Source of the DNA: Roseibium sp.
GTDB taxonomy: Bacteria > Pseudomonadota > Alphaproteobacteria > Rhizobiales > Stappiaceae
DNA length: 64,000 nucleotides
Reading direction: 5' to 3'
Assembly (NCBI GenBank): GCA_017643215.1
Contig: JAEPNV010000008.1
Location: forward strand, 67,257 to 131,256
In this document: positions 37,097 to 45,465 of the stretch, in pieces
Layout: the number at the start of each line of letters is the position of its first letter
How positions within the stretch are numbered: the first letter of the stretch is position 1
Position numbers and translations under genes: made by a program
Notes under the pieces: model-generated
The model's database searches: none
What the model was told of the DNA's origin: nothing
What the model saw: only the letters and a program-made list of their open reading frames with translations

Positions 37097-37237
37097 TCAG
37101 GCGCGGCGTCCGGCTTCCAAATTCTTACGTGCCTCGGAGACACGAAGCGTGTGATTCATACGGGCAAGCTCGGCAGCGGAATGACCGGAAACAACTCCCA
37201 TCAACGCGGTGCCGAGAATCTGGTTCAGAAAGGTCAT
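37097..37237 (-). CDS. 46-aa small protein of unknown function
   Basis: ATG at 37237 to TGA at 37097. The product starts MTFLNQILGTALMGVVSG, an amphipathic or weakly hydrophobic helix, and ends with a charged helix (RVSEARKNLEAGRRA). AGGATTGGAAA lies just upstream as a possible ribosome site. The minus-strand side of the hairpin at 37031-37065 ends transcription 32 bp later, which argues for a real transcript. No homolog is known to me; a small membrane-associated or regulatory protein is conceivable. Confidence 0.55.
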   Translation of the reverse strand: MTFLNQILGTALMGVVSGHSAAELARMNHTLRVSEARKNLEAGRRA

Positions 37238-37399
37238 GGCGTTTCCAATCCTGGTTTTCTCGTGAGAGGGTTAGGCGGTCCACTGCTCAAAAAACGGGCC
37301 GCTTGAGAGCCATATGGGCCTGTCTTGCGCTTCAATCAATCGAATTGTATTCAAGGGTGTCTTCAAAAATATTGAACTGACGATGTGAGGGCCGAAACC

Positions 37400-38311
37400 A
37401 TGGAAAAACTGCCGGGAACGGGCACCCAGCTGATTGATATGGAGCTCTACCGCACGTTCCTGACAATTGCCGAAACCTCCAGTTTTTCAAAGGCTTCCGA
37501 CATTGTCGGGCGCACGCCGTCGGCCGTGTCCATGCAAATCAAGAAACTGGAAACCATGTTGGGGGTTTCCGTTTTTGCAAGGGAGGGCCGCACGGTGCGC
37601 ATGACGCCGGAAGGCGAGGCGCTGCTCGGGTATGCCCGGCGAATCCTGATGCTCAACGAGGAAGCAGTCGGACTGTTCCTGGCACCGTCGGTCGAGGGTG
37701 AAGTGCGCTTCGGGGCGCCGTCTGATTTCGGCACACGGCTGCTGCCGAATTTCCTGTCCCGTTTTGCCCGCTCCCATCCGGGCGTCAATGTCGCTGTCAG
37801 CCTTGATGGCAGCCCGGTTTTGGCGGACAAGTTCAAAAAGCGCGAATTGGACCTGGTTCTTTACACGGCCCGGCCGGACAGCGATCTGGCGCGCCGGGGC
37901 GAAATCATCTTCACCGAGCCGCTCGTCTGGGTGGGGCTCGAAGGCGGCATCGCCTATGACCGCGATCCGCTGCCGCTTGCCGTCTCCACCGCCGGCTGTC
38001 CCTGGCGGCGCGCTGCGCGGATCGCGCTCGACAAGGCGGGAAAACCCTACCGGATCTCCTATACAAGCTTTCACAGCGCCGGTCAGGAAGCGGCCCTTCT
38101 GGCGGACCTTGCCATCGCGCCGTTTCCGGCGAGCGTTGTGGAGGCGCCGCTGCAAATCCTCGATGACCGGCATGGGCTGCCAACAATCGGCAACTATCAT
38201 CTCATCGTGGAACAGCGCGGGCGTGCCGGCCGGGCAACGCAAGCCTTCGCTGATCATGTGGCGGAGTGCTTCAGGGAGCTGGCGGTCGGGATGACCGGGA
38301 CGCCTTCCTGA
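37400..38311 (+). CDS. LysR family transcriptional regulator
   Basis: 303 aa from the ATG at 37400, eight bases after GAGGG; a GTG at 37385 is possible. Winged HTH: MELYRTFLTIAETSSFSKA, SDIVGRTPSAVSMQIKKLE; then an effector domain (VRFGAPSDFGTRLLPNFL). Its HTH is of the subgroup with a TPSAVSMQIKKLE recognition helix, typical of regulators acting on unlinked or nearby catabolic genes. Candidate targets are the desaturase-PhnD pair, the 46-aa gene or the MttB operon. Confidence 0.92.
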   Translation: MEKLPGTGTQLIDMELYRTFLTIAETSSFSKASDIVGRTPSAVSMQIKKLETMLGVSVFAREGRTVRMTPEGEALLGYARRILMLNEEAVGLFLAPSVEGEVRFGAPSDFGTRLLPNFLSRFARSHPGVNVAVSLDGSPVLADKFKKRELDLVLYTARPDSDLARRGEIIFTEPLVWVGLEGGIAYDRDPLPLAVSTAGCPWRRAARIALDKAGKPYRISYTSFHSAGQEAALLADLAIAPFPASVVEAPLQILDDRHGLPTIGNYHLIVEQRGRAGRATQAFADHVAECFRELAVGMTGTPS

Positions 38312-38486
38312 AGCGCGACCGGACCGCGTTAAGCATAATTGGCAAAAGGGCGGGACAAGCGGTGTTTCGGCGGCCGTCTTCCTCGCGTTTTGATTCATAA
38401 ATTGTTAATCATTTTTCTGCGGCGGCCGCGCTGCGGGACATCCCGGCAGCGCCTTGAAAAACGTGACGATGCGTTGGGAGACACCC

Positions 38487-38822
38487 ATGAAAACAGTTAT
38501 AATGGCCGCACTTTCCGCCGCCCTGCTTGGCCTCGTGGTTCATACGCCTCAGGCGGTTGCGGCCGACAGCAGCACGACGCGGATCATCCACAGCGAGCCC
38601 TATGGAGCGATCGTGACCCGGGAATCGGGTGTGCTTGTGTTCCGCGCCCTGCCGCCGACCACCCGTGTGATCGTCAATCCGGGCGGCAAAACACCGGTCA
38701 CGGTAAACCAGACCGAGGCGCGCGAAACAAACACCTTTGTCGTCCCGCAAGCGTTGATTCAGCAACCGAAATCCTGGTCAAGCAAGATCATCCGCCGCTG
38801 CGCGCCGGGCTACGCCTGTTAG
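38487..38822 (+). CDS. Small secreted hypothetical protein
   Basis: 111 aa from the ATG at 38487 (GGGAG upstream). A signal peptide (TVIMAALSAALLGLVVHTPQAVA, cleavage near VAA) leads to a mature chain with beta-type repeats (TRIIHSEPYGAIVTRESGVLVF, then RALPPTTRVIVNPGGKTP) and two Cys near the end (RRCAPGYAC). Periplasmic or exported. Family not recognised. Converges with the flavoprotein gene, 4 bp apart. Confidence 0.72.
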   Translation: MKTVIMAALSAALLGLVVHTPQAVAADSSTTRIIHSEPYGAIVTRESGVLVFRALPPTTRVIVNPGGKTPVTVNQTEARETNTFVVPQALIQQPKSWSSKIIRRCAPGYAC

Positions 38823-38826
38823 ACCT

Positions 38827-41262
38827 TTAAGCGCGCATGCGTTCGGCCCGCGGATCGAAAGGCGGTTCGGTGAGGATCGTCGCCGGGCGCCGGTGACCCA
38901 GGATCTCGATTTCAAAAGCGCCGTCGGCGGTGTCCTGGGCCAGAGGCGCCGGCACATAGCCTTGCGCCAGGGACTTTTGGACGTAGTGGGCATAGCCGCC
39001 CGATGTGACCCAGCCGACCACGCCGCCCTTGTGCCAGATCGGTTCATCGCCCAAAACGTCGGCGCCGTTGGCGGCGACGTCGAACGACACGCGCAGGCGT
39101 TTGGGGCCCTCGGTGAGTTCCGCCATCGCGGCATCCTTGCCGATGAAATCCGGCTTGTTGAGCTTCACGAAGCGGCCGAGATCGGCCTCGTACGGCCCGT
39201 AAATCGGCCGGAACTCGCGGAACCAGGTGCCGAAGTTCTTTTCCAGCCGCAGGGAAAGCAGCGCCCGCATGCCGAAGTTTCGGATGCCGAATTCGGCCCC
39301 GGCCGCCATCAGCGCCTCATAGACGTGCCGCTGGTATTCCGGTGTCATCCAGATCTCGTAGCCAAGGTCGCCGGTATAGGAAATCCGGTTGACCTTGCAC
39401 GGCGCGTTGGCAACCGTCATTTCCTTGAAATCCATAAAGCGGAAGGCGCCGCCGGACACATCCTCGCCGGCGACCTTTTCCAGGACCTTACGGGCATTCG
39501 GGCCGGCGATCGATAGCCCCATCCAACGCAGATTGATCGGCGTGACGGTGACACTGCCATTTTCCGGTAGGTGCCGTTCGAACCAGCGCAAATGATACAC
39601 CTCGGCCTGTGAGGATCCCCACATATAGAAGCGCTCCGGTCCGGCGCGGGCGATGGTGAAATCGCCGATCAGTTTGCCGCGCTCGTTCAGCATCGGCGTC
39701 AGGATCAACCGGCCGGTTTTCGGCATTGTGTTGGTCATCATCCGGTCCAGGAACGCCTCGGCGCCGGGACCGGTGATCTCGTATTTCGCGAAATTGGCGA
39801 TCTCCGTGATGCCAACGCTTTCCCGGACCGCGCGGCATTCAGCGCCGATAGGGTCAAAATCATTGGACCGTTGGAAGGAGACGATGTCCTTGGCCTCTTC
39901 ACCACCCGGCGCGAACCACAATGGCGTCTCAAGACCCCAACTGTCACCCATGACCGCGCCCTCAGCCAGCATGCGGTCGTAGAGCGGGGTGGTCTGGTGC
40001 GGGCGGGCAGCGGGCAGTTCCTCATTGGGAAAGCGGATGCGGAACCGGCGCCGGTAGTTCTCTTGAACCTTGGCATTGGTATAGGCGAGCGTTGCCCAAT
40101 CGCCGTAGCGGGCAACATCCATGCCCCAGATGTCGTAGCCCGGATCGCCGTCCACCATCCAATTGGCCAGCGTCAGACCGACGCCGCCGCCCTGGCTAAA
40201 CCCGGCCATGACCGCGCAGGCGACCCAGTAGTTCCGAAGGCCGCGAACCGGCCCGACCAGCGGATTGCCGTCCGGCGCGAACGTGAACGGCCCGTTGATG
40301 ATCTGCTTGATGCCGGCGTTTTGAAGCGCCGGGAAATGCTCAAAACCGACCTCCAGTTCCGGCGCGATCCGGTCAAGATCCGGCGCCAGCAGTTCGTGGC
40401 CGAAATCCCACGGCGTTTCCTTCGGGCTCCAGGGGCGGCAGTTCTGCTCGTAGGTCCCAAGCAGAATGCCCTTGCCCTCCTGGCGGGTGTAGATCTCGCC
40501 GCCGAAATCCAGAACGCCGATCAGCTCCTTGCCGGTCTCCTGATTGTGGGCGGTGACCTCGGGTATTTCGTCGGTCAAAAGATACATGTGCTCCATGGCC
40601 AGAAGCGGCAGTTCCAGCCCGACCATGCGGCCGCATTCGCGCGCCCACAGGCCGCCGGCGTTGACGACATGCTCCGCCATGATCGTGCCCCTGGTGGTGA
40701 CTACCTGCCAGGTGCCGTCCGGGGTCTGGTGAAGGTCCTCGACCTTGGTGTGCCGGTAAATCTCCGCGCCATTCACCCGGGCGGCCTTGGCATAAGCATG
40801 CGTTGTTCCGGACGGGTCCAGATGGCCTTCGATCGGATCCCACAACGCGCCGATGAAGTGTTTTTCGTCCAGAAGCGGGAACAGTGCCTTGGCCTCGGCG
40901 ACGGAGATCAGCTCCAGATCCATGCCGAGGTACCGGCCCTTGGCCTGGGCCAGACGCAGGAAGTCCATCCGTTCCGGCGTATCGGCCAGCATGACGCCGC
41001 CGGTCAAATGCAGCGAACAGGACTGGCCGGAGATTTCCTCCAGTTCCTTGTAGAGATCGACCGTGTAGCTCTGGAGTTGCGAGACATTCGGATCGCCGTT
41101 CAGCGTGTGGAACCCGCCGGCCGCATGCCAGGAGGACCCGGACGTGAGCTCGTCGCGTTCAATCAGCACGACGTCGCGCCAACCGCGTTTGGTCAGGTGA
41201 TAGAGTACGCTGCAGCCGACAACACCGCCGCCAATGACCACTACCTGGGTGTGGGTTTTCAT
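38827..41262 (-). CDS. FAD-dependent oxidoreductase/GcvT fusion, dimethylglycine dehydrogenase-like
   Basis: 811 aa from the ATG at 41262 with CCGGAGA upstream. N-terminal DAO domain (VVVIGGGVVGCSVLYHL; SSWHAAGGFHTLN, the region of the covalent-FAD His in relatives), a central FAO_M segment, and from about residue 425 a GcvT-like tetrahydrofolate-binding aminomethyltransferase domain (EITNFAKYEI-like region, GYEIWMTPEYQ). The length matches dimethylglycine and sarcosine dehydrogenases, which oxidise an N-methyl group and pass formaldehyde to THF as methylene-THF. It follows the MttB-family gene by 16 bp in one operon, supporting dimethylglycine (or a similar tertiary amine) as substrate. Confidence 0.9.
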   Translation of the reverse strand: MKTHTQVVVIGGGVVGCSVLYHLTKRGWRDVVLIERDELTSGSSWHAAGGFHTLNGDPNVSQLQSYTVDLYKELEEISGQSCSLHLTGGVMLADTPERMDFLRLAQAKGRYLGMDLELISVAEAKALFPLLDEKHFIGALWDPIEGHLDPSGTTHAYAKAARVNGAEIYRHTKVEDLHQTPDGTWQVVTTRGTIMAEHVVNAGGLWARECGRMVGLELPLLAMEHMYLLTDEIPEVTAHNQETGKELIGVLDFGGEIYTRQEGKGILLGTYEQNCRPWSPKETPWDFGHELLAPDLDRIAPELEVGFEHFPALQNAGIKQIINGPFTFAPDGNPLVGPVRGLRNYWVACAVMAGFSQGGGVGLTLANWMVDGDPGYDIWGMDVARYGDWATLAYTNAKVQENYRRRFRIRFPNEELPAARPHQTTPLYDRMLAEGAVMGDSWGLETPLWFAPGGEEAKDIVSFQRSNDFDPIGAECRAVRESVGITEIANFAKYEITGPGAEAFLDRMMTNTMPKTGRLILTPMLNERGKLIGDFTIARAGPERFYMWGSSQAEVYHLRWFERHLPENGSVTVTPINLRWMGLSIAGPNARKVLEKVAGEDVSGGAFRFMDFKEMTVANAPCKVNRISYTGDLGYEIWMTPEYQRHVYEALMAAGAEFGIRNFGMRALLSLRLEKNFGTWFREFRPIYGPYEADLGRFVKLNKPDFIGKDAAMAELTEGPKRLRVSFDVAANGADVLGDEPIWHKGGVVGWVTSGGYAHYVQKSLAQGYVPAPLAQDTADGAFEIEILGHRRPATILTEPPFDPRAERMRA

Positions 41263-41278
41263 CTTTGTCTCCGGAAGA

Positions 41279-42853
41279 TCAGAAATCCGTCGGGGCGCCG
41301 CCCTCGGCCTTGCGTTTGGCGACAAAGGCGCTCAGTTCCTCGTCGATCGCCGGATCAAGGGGTGGTGGCTCGTAAGCTTCAAGGGCTTTTTTGTAGAGCA
41401 TGTTCGCCTTCTCGTAGGCGATCGGCCGGCCGGCTTCCGCCCAGGTTTCATAGTTGCGCCAGTCGGAGACGATCGGGGGATAAAACGCGTCCTTGTAGCG
41501 TTGCTGCGTATGGGCGGTGCCGAAGAAATGGCCGCCCGGTCCAACATCCTTGATGGCCTCGAGCGCCAGCGCGTCTTCGGAAACATCCAGCGGCGTCAGG
41601 TATTCGGCGAGCATTTGCAGAAGGTCGACATCGGCGATGAATTTCTCAAAGCCGGCGGACAATCCGCCCTCTAGCCAGCCAGCCGCGTGTTTGATCAAAT
41701 TGCCGCCGCCATTGATCGCGCCCCATTGCGACAAGGTGGTTTCAAGGGCGGCCTGATAATCGACCGTGTTGGCCGCGCACACACCGGACGTGCGGTAGGG
41801 CAGATTGTAGCGGCGGGCGAGCTGGCCGCCAGCAAGCGCGGCCTTCATGTTTTCCGGGGTGCCGAAGGCCGGCGATCCGGAACGCATGTCGACATTTGAG
41901 GTAAAGCCGCCATAAATCACCGGCGCGCCTGGCCGCACGAGTTGGGCAAAGGCGATGCCCGCCAGGGCCTCGGCGTTTTGCTGGACAAGGGCACCGGCGA
42001 TTGTCACCGGTGCCATGGCGCCGGCAAGCGTAAATGGCGTGACGACGCTGACCTGGCCGGCCCGGGCCATTTCCATGAGGCCCTGCAGCATAGGCGTGTC
42101 GAGCCGCAGCGGCGAAGAGGTGTTGATCACCGTGACGACTGAGGGTGTCTTGCTGAACTCTTCATGAGACAGTCCCATGCCGATCCGCGCGATCTCCAGG
42201 CCGTCGAGATTGCGCTCCCGCCCGAGCGAATAGATGTGAAACACCTTGTCCGTCAGGCGCACAAAGTCGGCGATACAATCCAGGTGCCGTGTTGAGGGAT
42301 GCAGGTCCACGGGTTCGACCGGGTAGCCCATGATGCAGTGGATGATGTTGAAATACTGCGATAGACGCAGAAAATTCCGGAAGTCCTTCTGGTTTCCCGG
42401 CCGCCGGCCGCCGTCGCGGTCAACGGCATTCGGCGCGCTGGCAACCGAGGAAAACGCGATATGCGGGCCGCCGATTTCGAGGTCGTGGGCCGGATTTCGT
42501 GCCTTCACCGTGACCTGGGACGGCGCCTTGCCAACAAGGTCCATGACGAGGTTCGGGTCCAGCCGGACACGGTCGGAACTCGGATCGACGTCCGCTCCGG
42601 CCGTCTTCAGCAGTGCCTTTGCCTCTTCGTGCAGGAAATCGAGGCCGATTTCCTGAAGGACCCGCAATGACGCGGTGTGGATCGCCTCGACCGCATCGGC
42701 GGAAATGGCCTCGATGGGCCGGTAAATGTGCCGCGGCTGGCGGAACGGTTTTTGCGGGAAAAGCTCCGGGCCCGGCGACTGCGCGGTCCGGCGCCGGCGG
42801 CCGCGCCGTGCCGGTGAAGCGGTGTCGGAGTCCAGGGTCGGGGAGCTTGCCAA
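41279..42853 (-). CDS. MttB-family (COG5598) methyltransferase, non-pyrrolysine type
   Basis: 524 aa from a TTG at 42853 with AAAGGA seven bases upstream. An Arg/Pro-rich N-terminus of ~35 residues precedes the TIM-barrel methyltransferase (LRVLQEIGLDFLHEEAKALL; TPFTLAGAMAPVTIAGALVQ; APVIYGGFTSNVDMRSG). The frame is open throughout without an in-frame amber codon, so it is not a pyrrolysine trimethylamine methyltransferase. Studied non-Pyl members use glycine betaine, carnitine, proline betaine or gamma-butyrobetaine with a corrinoid protein. No corrinoid protein gene is in the window. Coupled to the dimethylglycine-dehydrogenase-like gene. Confidence 0.9.
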   Translation of the reverse strand: MASSPTLDSDTASPARRGRRRRTAQSPGPELFPQKPFRQPRHIYRPIEAISADAVEAIHTASLRVLQEIGLDFLHEEAKALLKTAGADVDPSSDRVRLDPNLVMDLVGKAPSQVTVKARNPAHDLEIGGPHIAFSSVASAPNAVDRDGGRRPGNQKDFRNFLRLSQYFNIIHCIMGYPVEPVDLHPSTRHLDCIADFVRLTDKVFHIYSLGRERNLDGLEIARIGMGLSHEEFSKTPSVVTVINTSSPLRLDTPMLQGLMEMARAGQVSVVTPFTLAGAMAPVTIAGALVQQNAEALAGIAFAQLVRPGAPVIYGGFTSNVDMRSGSPAFGTPENMKAALAGGQLARRYNLPYRTSGVCAANTVDYQAALETTLSQWGAINGGGNLIKHAAGWLEGGLSAGFEKFIADVDLLQMLAEYLTPLDVSEDALALEAIKDVGPGGHFFGTAHTQQRYKDAFYPPIVSDWRNYETWAEAGRPIAYEKANMLYKKALEAYEPPPLDPAIDEELSAFVAKRKAEGGAPTDF

Positions 42854-43056
42854 GGAGGGGTCCTTTCACCAAAGAAGCGTGATGAAGCTTACCGGCCACC
42901 GCAACGGCGTGGCCATCGTCCCAGTGCGACGGTCAATGCCATAGGTGCGACATCGGCCGGTCCGCGTAAGATGCGGCCGCTGACCGGCTTCTTGACGGCC
43001 TTGGACGGACAGGCGAACAGTTAAATGACCGTCCTGCGCCGTGTCCGGAGACCATT

Positions 43057-43974
43057 TTGATCGCATCACTGACCGATGGCGACCTGCTCGCCTTTCTGCA
43101 TGAGGCCAAGATCCTGACCGGACTTGAGGGCGCGACCCTGAAAGCCCTGCCGGTGAACTACACCAGCCGGTTCTGGCGTCTTGAGACGGGTCAGCGGATC
43201 TATGTCATCAAGGAGTTTTATCCGGGCCTTGAGGACAATCCGCTCTACCCGACCCTTCCCGATCACGAGGCCGCGGCGCTGATCGATCTGGAACGGCAGG
43301 CGCTGGCCCCGCGCCTGGAAGCCTATTGCCAAAGCCCGCAAGGGCACCCCTTGTTGATTTACGGATATGCGCCGGCCGCCGAGGATGATGTTCCGCTGGA
43401 CGCGGCCACCGCGTTGATCGCGCGCTTGTCGGCGGTCGGCCTGCCGTCAGGCGGCTATCGTCCCGTGCCCATGGGCGGGGCGGCGGTGCTGCGCCACGGC
43501 GATGCGTTTTTGTCCCTGATCGCCGGCTGCGCCAAGGCCGTCAACCTGGCCCGTTTGCGGCCCGACCACACCGCCGGCATTCCCGGCCCCGGGCAGCCGT
43601 CGCTGGTGCATCGCAGCCTCAGCCCTGGAACGCTGCAAGCGACGGCCCGAGGCGTGCGGCTGATCGACTGGCAGTACTCCGGGCTCGGCGATCCGATCGA
43701 GGATCTTGCCGGGTTCCTGTCGCCGGGTCTGACCACTCTCTACGGCATGCGTCCGCTGGTCACGGACGCTGAAAACCTGTTTTTCGACTACTATCCCCAT
43801 CGGGACATTCTGGACCGCTTCCACAGGCTTCGCGCGGCCTACCACTGGCGCCTTGCCGCCTATTGCCTCTACCGGCAGGAAACCCTGTCCGCCAGCAATC
43901 CCCCGGCCGCCCGGGCCTATGGCCGGGCGCTGGAGGAGGAAGTCGATCTTTTGTTGCGGCTGCGGGGACGGTAA
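43057..43974 (+). CDS. Aminoglycoside/choline-kinase-fold protein with missing catalytic Asp (probable pseudokinase)
   Basis: 305 aa from a TTG at 43057 with GGAG upstream. The N-lobe has an ATP-site Lys (RIYVIKEFYPG, Lys52) and the C-lobe the metal-binding Asp in LIDWQYSGLGDPIEDLAGF (Asp204). The catalytic loop, normally HGDLHPGN, reads HRSLSPGT at 185-192: both the catalytic Asp and the Mg-binding Asn are replaced. Phosphotransfer is therefore doubtful; ligand sensing or a scaffold role is possible. It is divergent from the MttB operon, 203 bp away. Confidence 0.82.
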   Translation: MIASLTDGDLLAFLHEAKILTGLEGATLKALPVNYTSRFWRLETGQRIYVIKEFYPGLEDNPLYPTLPDHEAAALIDLERQALAPRLEAYCQSPQGHPLLIYGYAPAAEDDVPLDAATALIARLSAVGLPSGGYRPVPMGGAAVLRHGDAFLSLIAGCAKAVNLARLRPDHTAGIPGPGQPSLVHRSLSPGTLQATARGVRLIDWQYSGLGDPIEDLAGFLSPGLTTLYGMRPLVTDAENLFFDYYPHRDILDRFHRLRAAYHWRLAAYCLYRQETLSASNPPAARAYGRALEEEVDLLLRLRGR

Positions 43975-44010
43975 GGCCAATTCCATGCCGACAGCGTCAA
44001 CCTGACGTGA

Positions 44011-44277
44011 TCACGAACCTGCCGGTTTCTGCCGTTCCAAGACCGCCAGCACCGAGGAGACGAGCGACACGGAAAAGGGCACGAGATAGGTCAGTAGGAT
44101 TTTCGTGATGTCGGCCGTGCTCAGCGTTCCAGTCAGCAGCGTGTCGCCGTGATTGATGAGCGCCAGGAGCGTGCCGACGATCAACGCGATGACGGCCGCC
44201 CGCCTAAGCACCGGTTTGCTGCGGGCAATGGCAAGAAAACTCTGGTTCTGCATCTTGCGGTTCGGGCTTTGTGGCAT
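44011..44277 (-). CDS. NrtS-like small membrane protein (nitrate/nitrite transporter family)
   Basis: 88 aa (or 80 from an internal ATG at 44253). Two hydrophobic helices: AAVIALIVGTLLALINHGD and KILLTYLVPFSVSLVSSVLAVL. The spacing and the LINHGDTLL...LLTYLVPF pattern match NrtS, a small inner-membrane protein described in marine cyanobacteria and found in Proteobacteria as a nitrate/nitrite transporter. No nitrate-assimilation genes are nearby, so the assignment rests on sequence pattern alone. Confidence 0.7.
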   Translation of the reverse strand: MPQSPNRKMQNQSFLAIARSKPVLRRAAVIALIVGTLLALINHGDTLLTGTLSTADITKILLTYLVPFSVSLVSSVLAVLERQKPAGS

Positions 44278-44415
44278 TGTGAAGGCGTCAGCATAGGAAC
44301 ATCAGGCCATCCTCCGCAACGGATGCGGTATTCGGGCCGCGATGTTATAAGCCCGATGTCACAGCCGGTCTCCGGCGTTATTGTGCTGTCACAGGAGCCG
44401 CTTAGACCGCGATCC

Positions 44416-45462
44416 ATGTCCATCCGTCTTTCTTCCGTCAGCAAATCCTTCGGCGCGCACCCGGCCGTTGATGGCATCAGCGCCGAGATCGAGAGCGGCA
44501 CGTTCTTCGTTGTGCTCGGTCCGTCGGGCTGCGGGAAATCCACGCTGCTGCGCTGTATCGCCGGACTTGAGCCGATCGATGACGGCGAAATCGCGCTGGG
44601 CGATGATGTCGTCGCCAATGGGCACGTGTTCGTGCCGCCGGAAGCGCGCGATGTGGGCGTCGTGTTCCAGTCCTATGCGCTCTGGCCGCATCTGTCCGTT
44701 TCGAAAAACGTTTCCTTTCCGCTCGAAACCGCCCGGCTTTCAAAAGATGCGATTGCGGCCAAGACAAAGGCGTGTCTGGAAACGGTCGAACTGATGCCGT
44801 TCAAGGACCGGCGCCCGGCGGATCTTTCCGGCGGCCAGCGCCAGCGGGTGGCGCTTGCACGGTGCCTTGCCCAGTCCGCCGGCACGATCTTGATGGACGA
44901 GCCGCTCGCCAATCTCGATCCGCACCTGCGCAGCGCGATGGAGGATGAGCTCGGTGATTTTCACCGCACCAGCGGCTCGACCACCGTCTTCATCACCCAC
45001 GATCAGCGCGAGGCGATGGCGCTCGCCGACAAGATCGCGCTGATGTGGGACGGGCGGTTTCTGCAGGTCGACGCGCCGGATGTGCTTTACGCCCGACCGG
45101 AAACGGAGGAGGTGGCCCGGTTCATCGGCCGCAGCACGATTGTCGACGTGGAGGTGACCGGCCGCGCGAATGGCAATTGTCGGGTCAGGCTCGGTGAAGC
45201 GGTTTTTGACGTTGCTGGCCGGACGACCACCGCGGGGCAAAAAGCGCGGCTCGTCATCCGGCCGGAGCATCTCAGGCCATGTCCGCCTGCTGACGGTCTG
45301 GAGGTCTGGGTGACCCGGGCAACCTATCGCGGCGGCTACTGGGAAACCCACCTGGCGGCCGAGGGTCTGGAGGGTGAGCTCCTGATCAATCTTCCTGCTA
45401 AAGCGGCGCCCGGCGACGCGATGGGCGTGCGGCTCACGGATGGCTGGCTGCTGCCGGGTTGA
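44416..45462 (+). CDS. ABC transporter ATP-binding protein, FbpC/PotA-like
   Basis: 348 aa from the ATG at 44416; the frame is open to 44149 but the fold begins at MSIRLSSVSKSFG. Walker A GPSGCGKST, Q-loop VVFQSYALWP, signature LSGGQRQRVALARC, Walker B TILMDEPLANLD, H-loop ITHDQREA. A C-terminal TOBE-type domain (VIRPEHLRPCPP) follows. Iron(III)-type importers use such subunits. The most likely partners are the permease at 45466-47181 and the binding protein at 47759-48736, yet this gene is on the opposite strand and converges with the permease at 3 bp. Confidence 0.88.
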   Translation: MSIRLSSVSKSFGAHPAVDGISAEIESGTFFVVLGPSGCGKSTLLRCIAGLEPIDDGEIALGDDVVANGHVFVPPEARDVGVVFQSYALWPHLSVSKNVSFPLETARLSKDAIAAKTKACLETVELMPFKDRRPADLSGGQRQRVALARCLAQSAGTILMDEPLANLDPHLRSAMEDELGDFHRTSGSTTVFITHDQREAMALADKIALMWDGRFLQVDAPDVLYARPETEEVARFIGRSTIVDVEVTGRANGNCRVRLGEAVFDVAGRTTTAGQKARLVIRPEHLRPCPPADGLEVWVTRATYRGGYWETHLAAEGLEGELLINLPAKAAPGDAMGVRLTDGWLLPG

Positions 45463-45465
45463 AGC

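Noticed and set aside
39871..41553. 560-codon plus-strand open frame
   Set aside because: Antisense to the DMGDH-like and MttB-family genes, with no domain or ribosome site.
41279..42853. Pyrrolysine-encoding trimethylamine methyltransferase
   Set aside because: No in-frame amber codon interrupts the gene, so it is the non-Pyl type.
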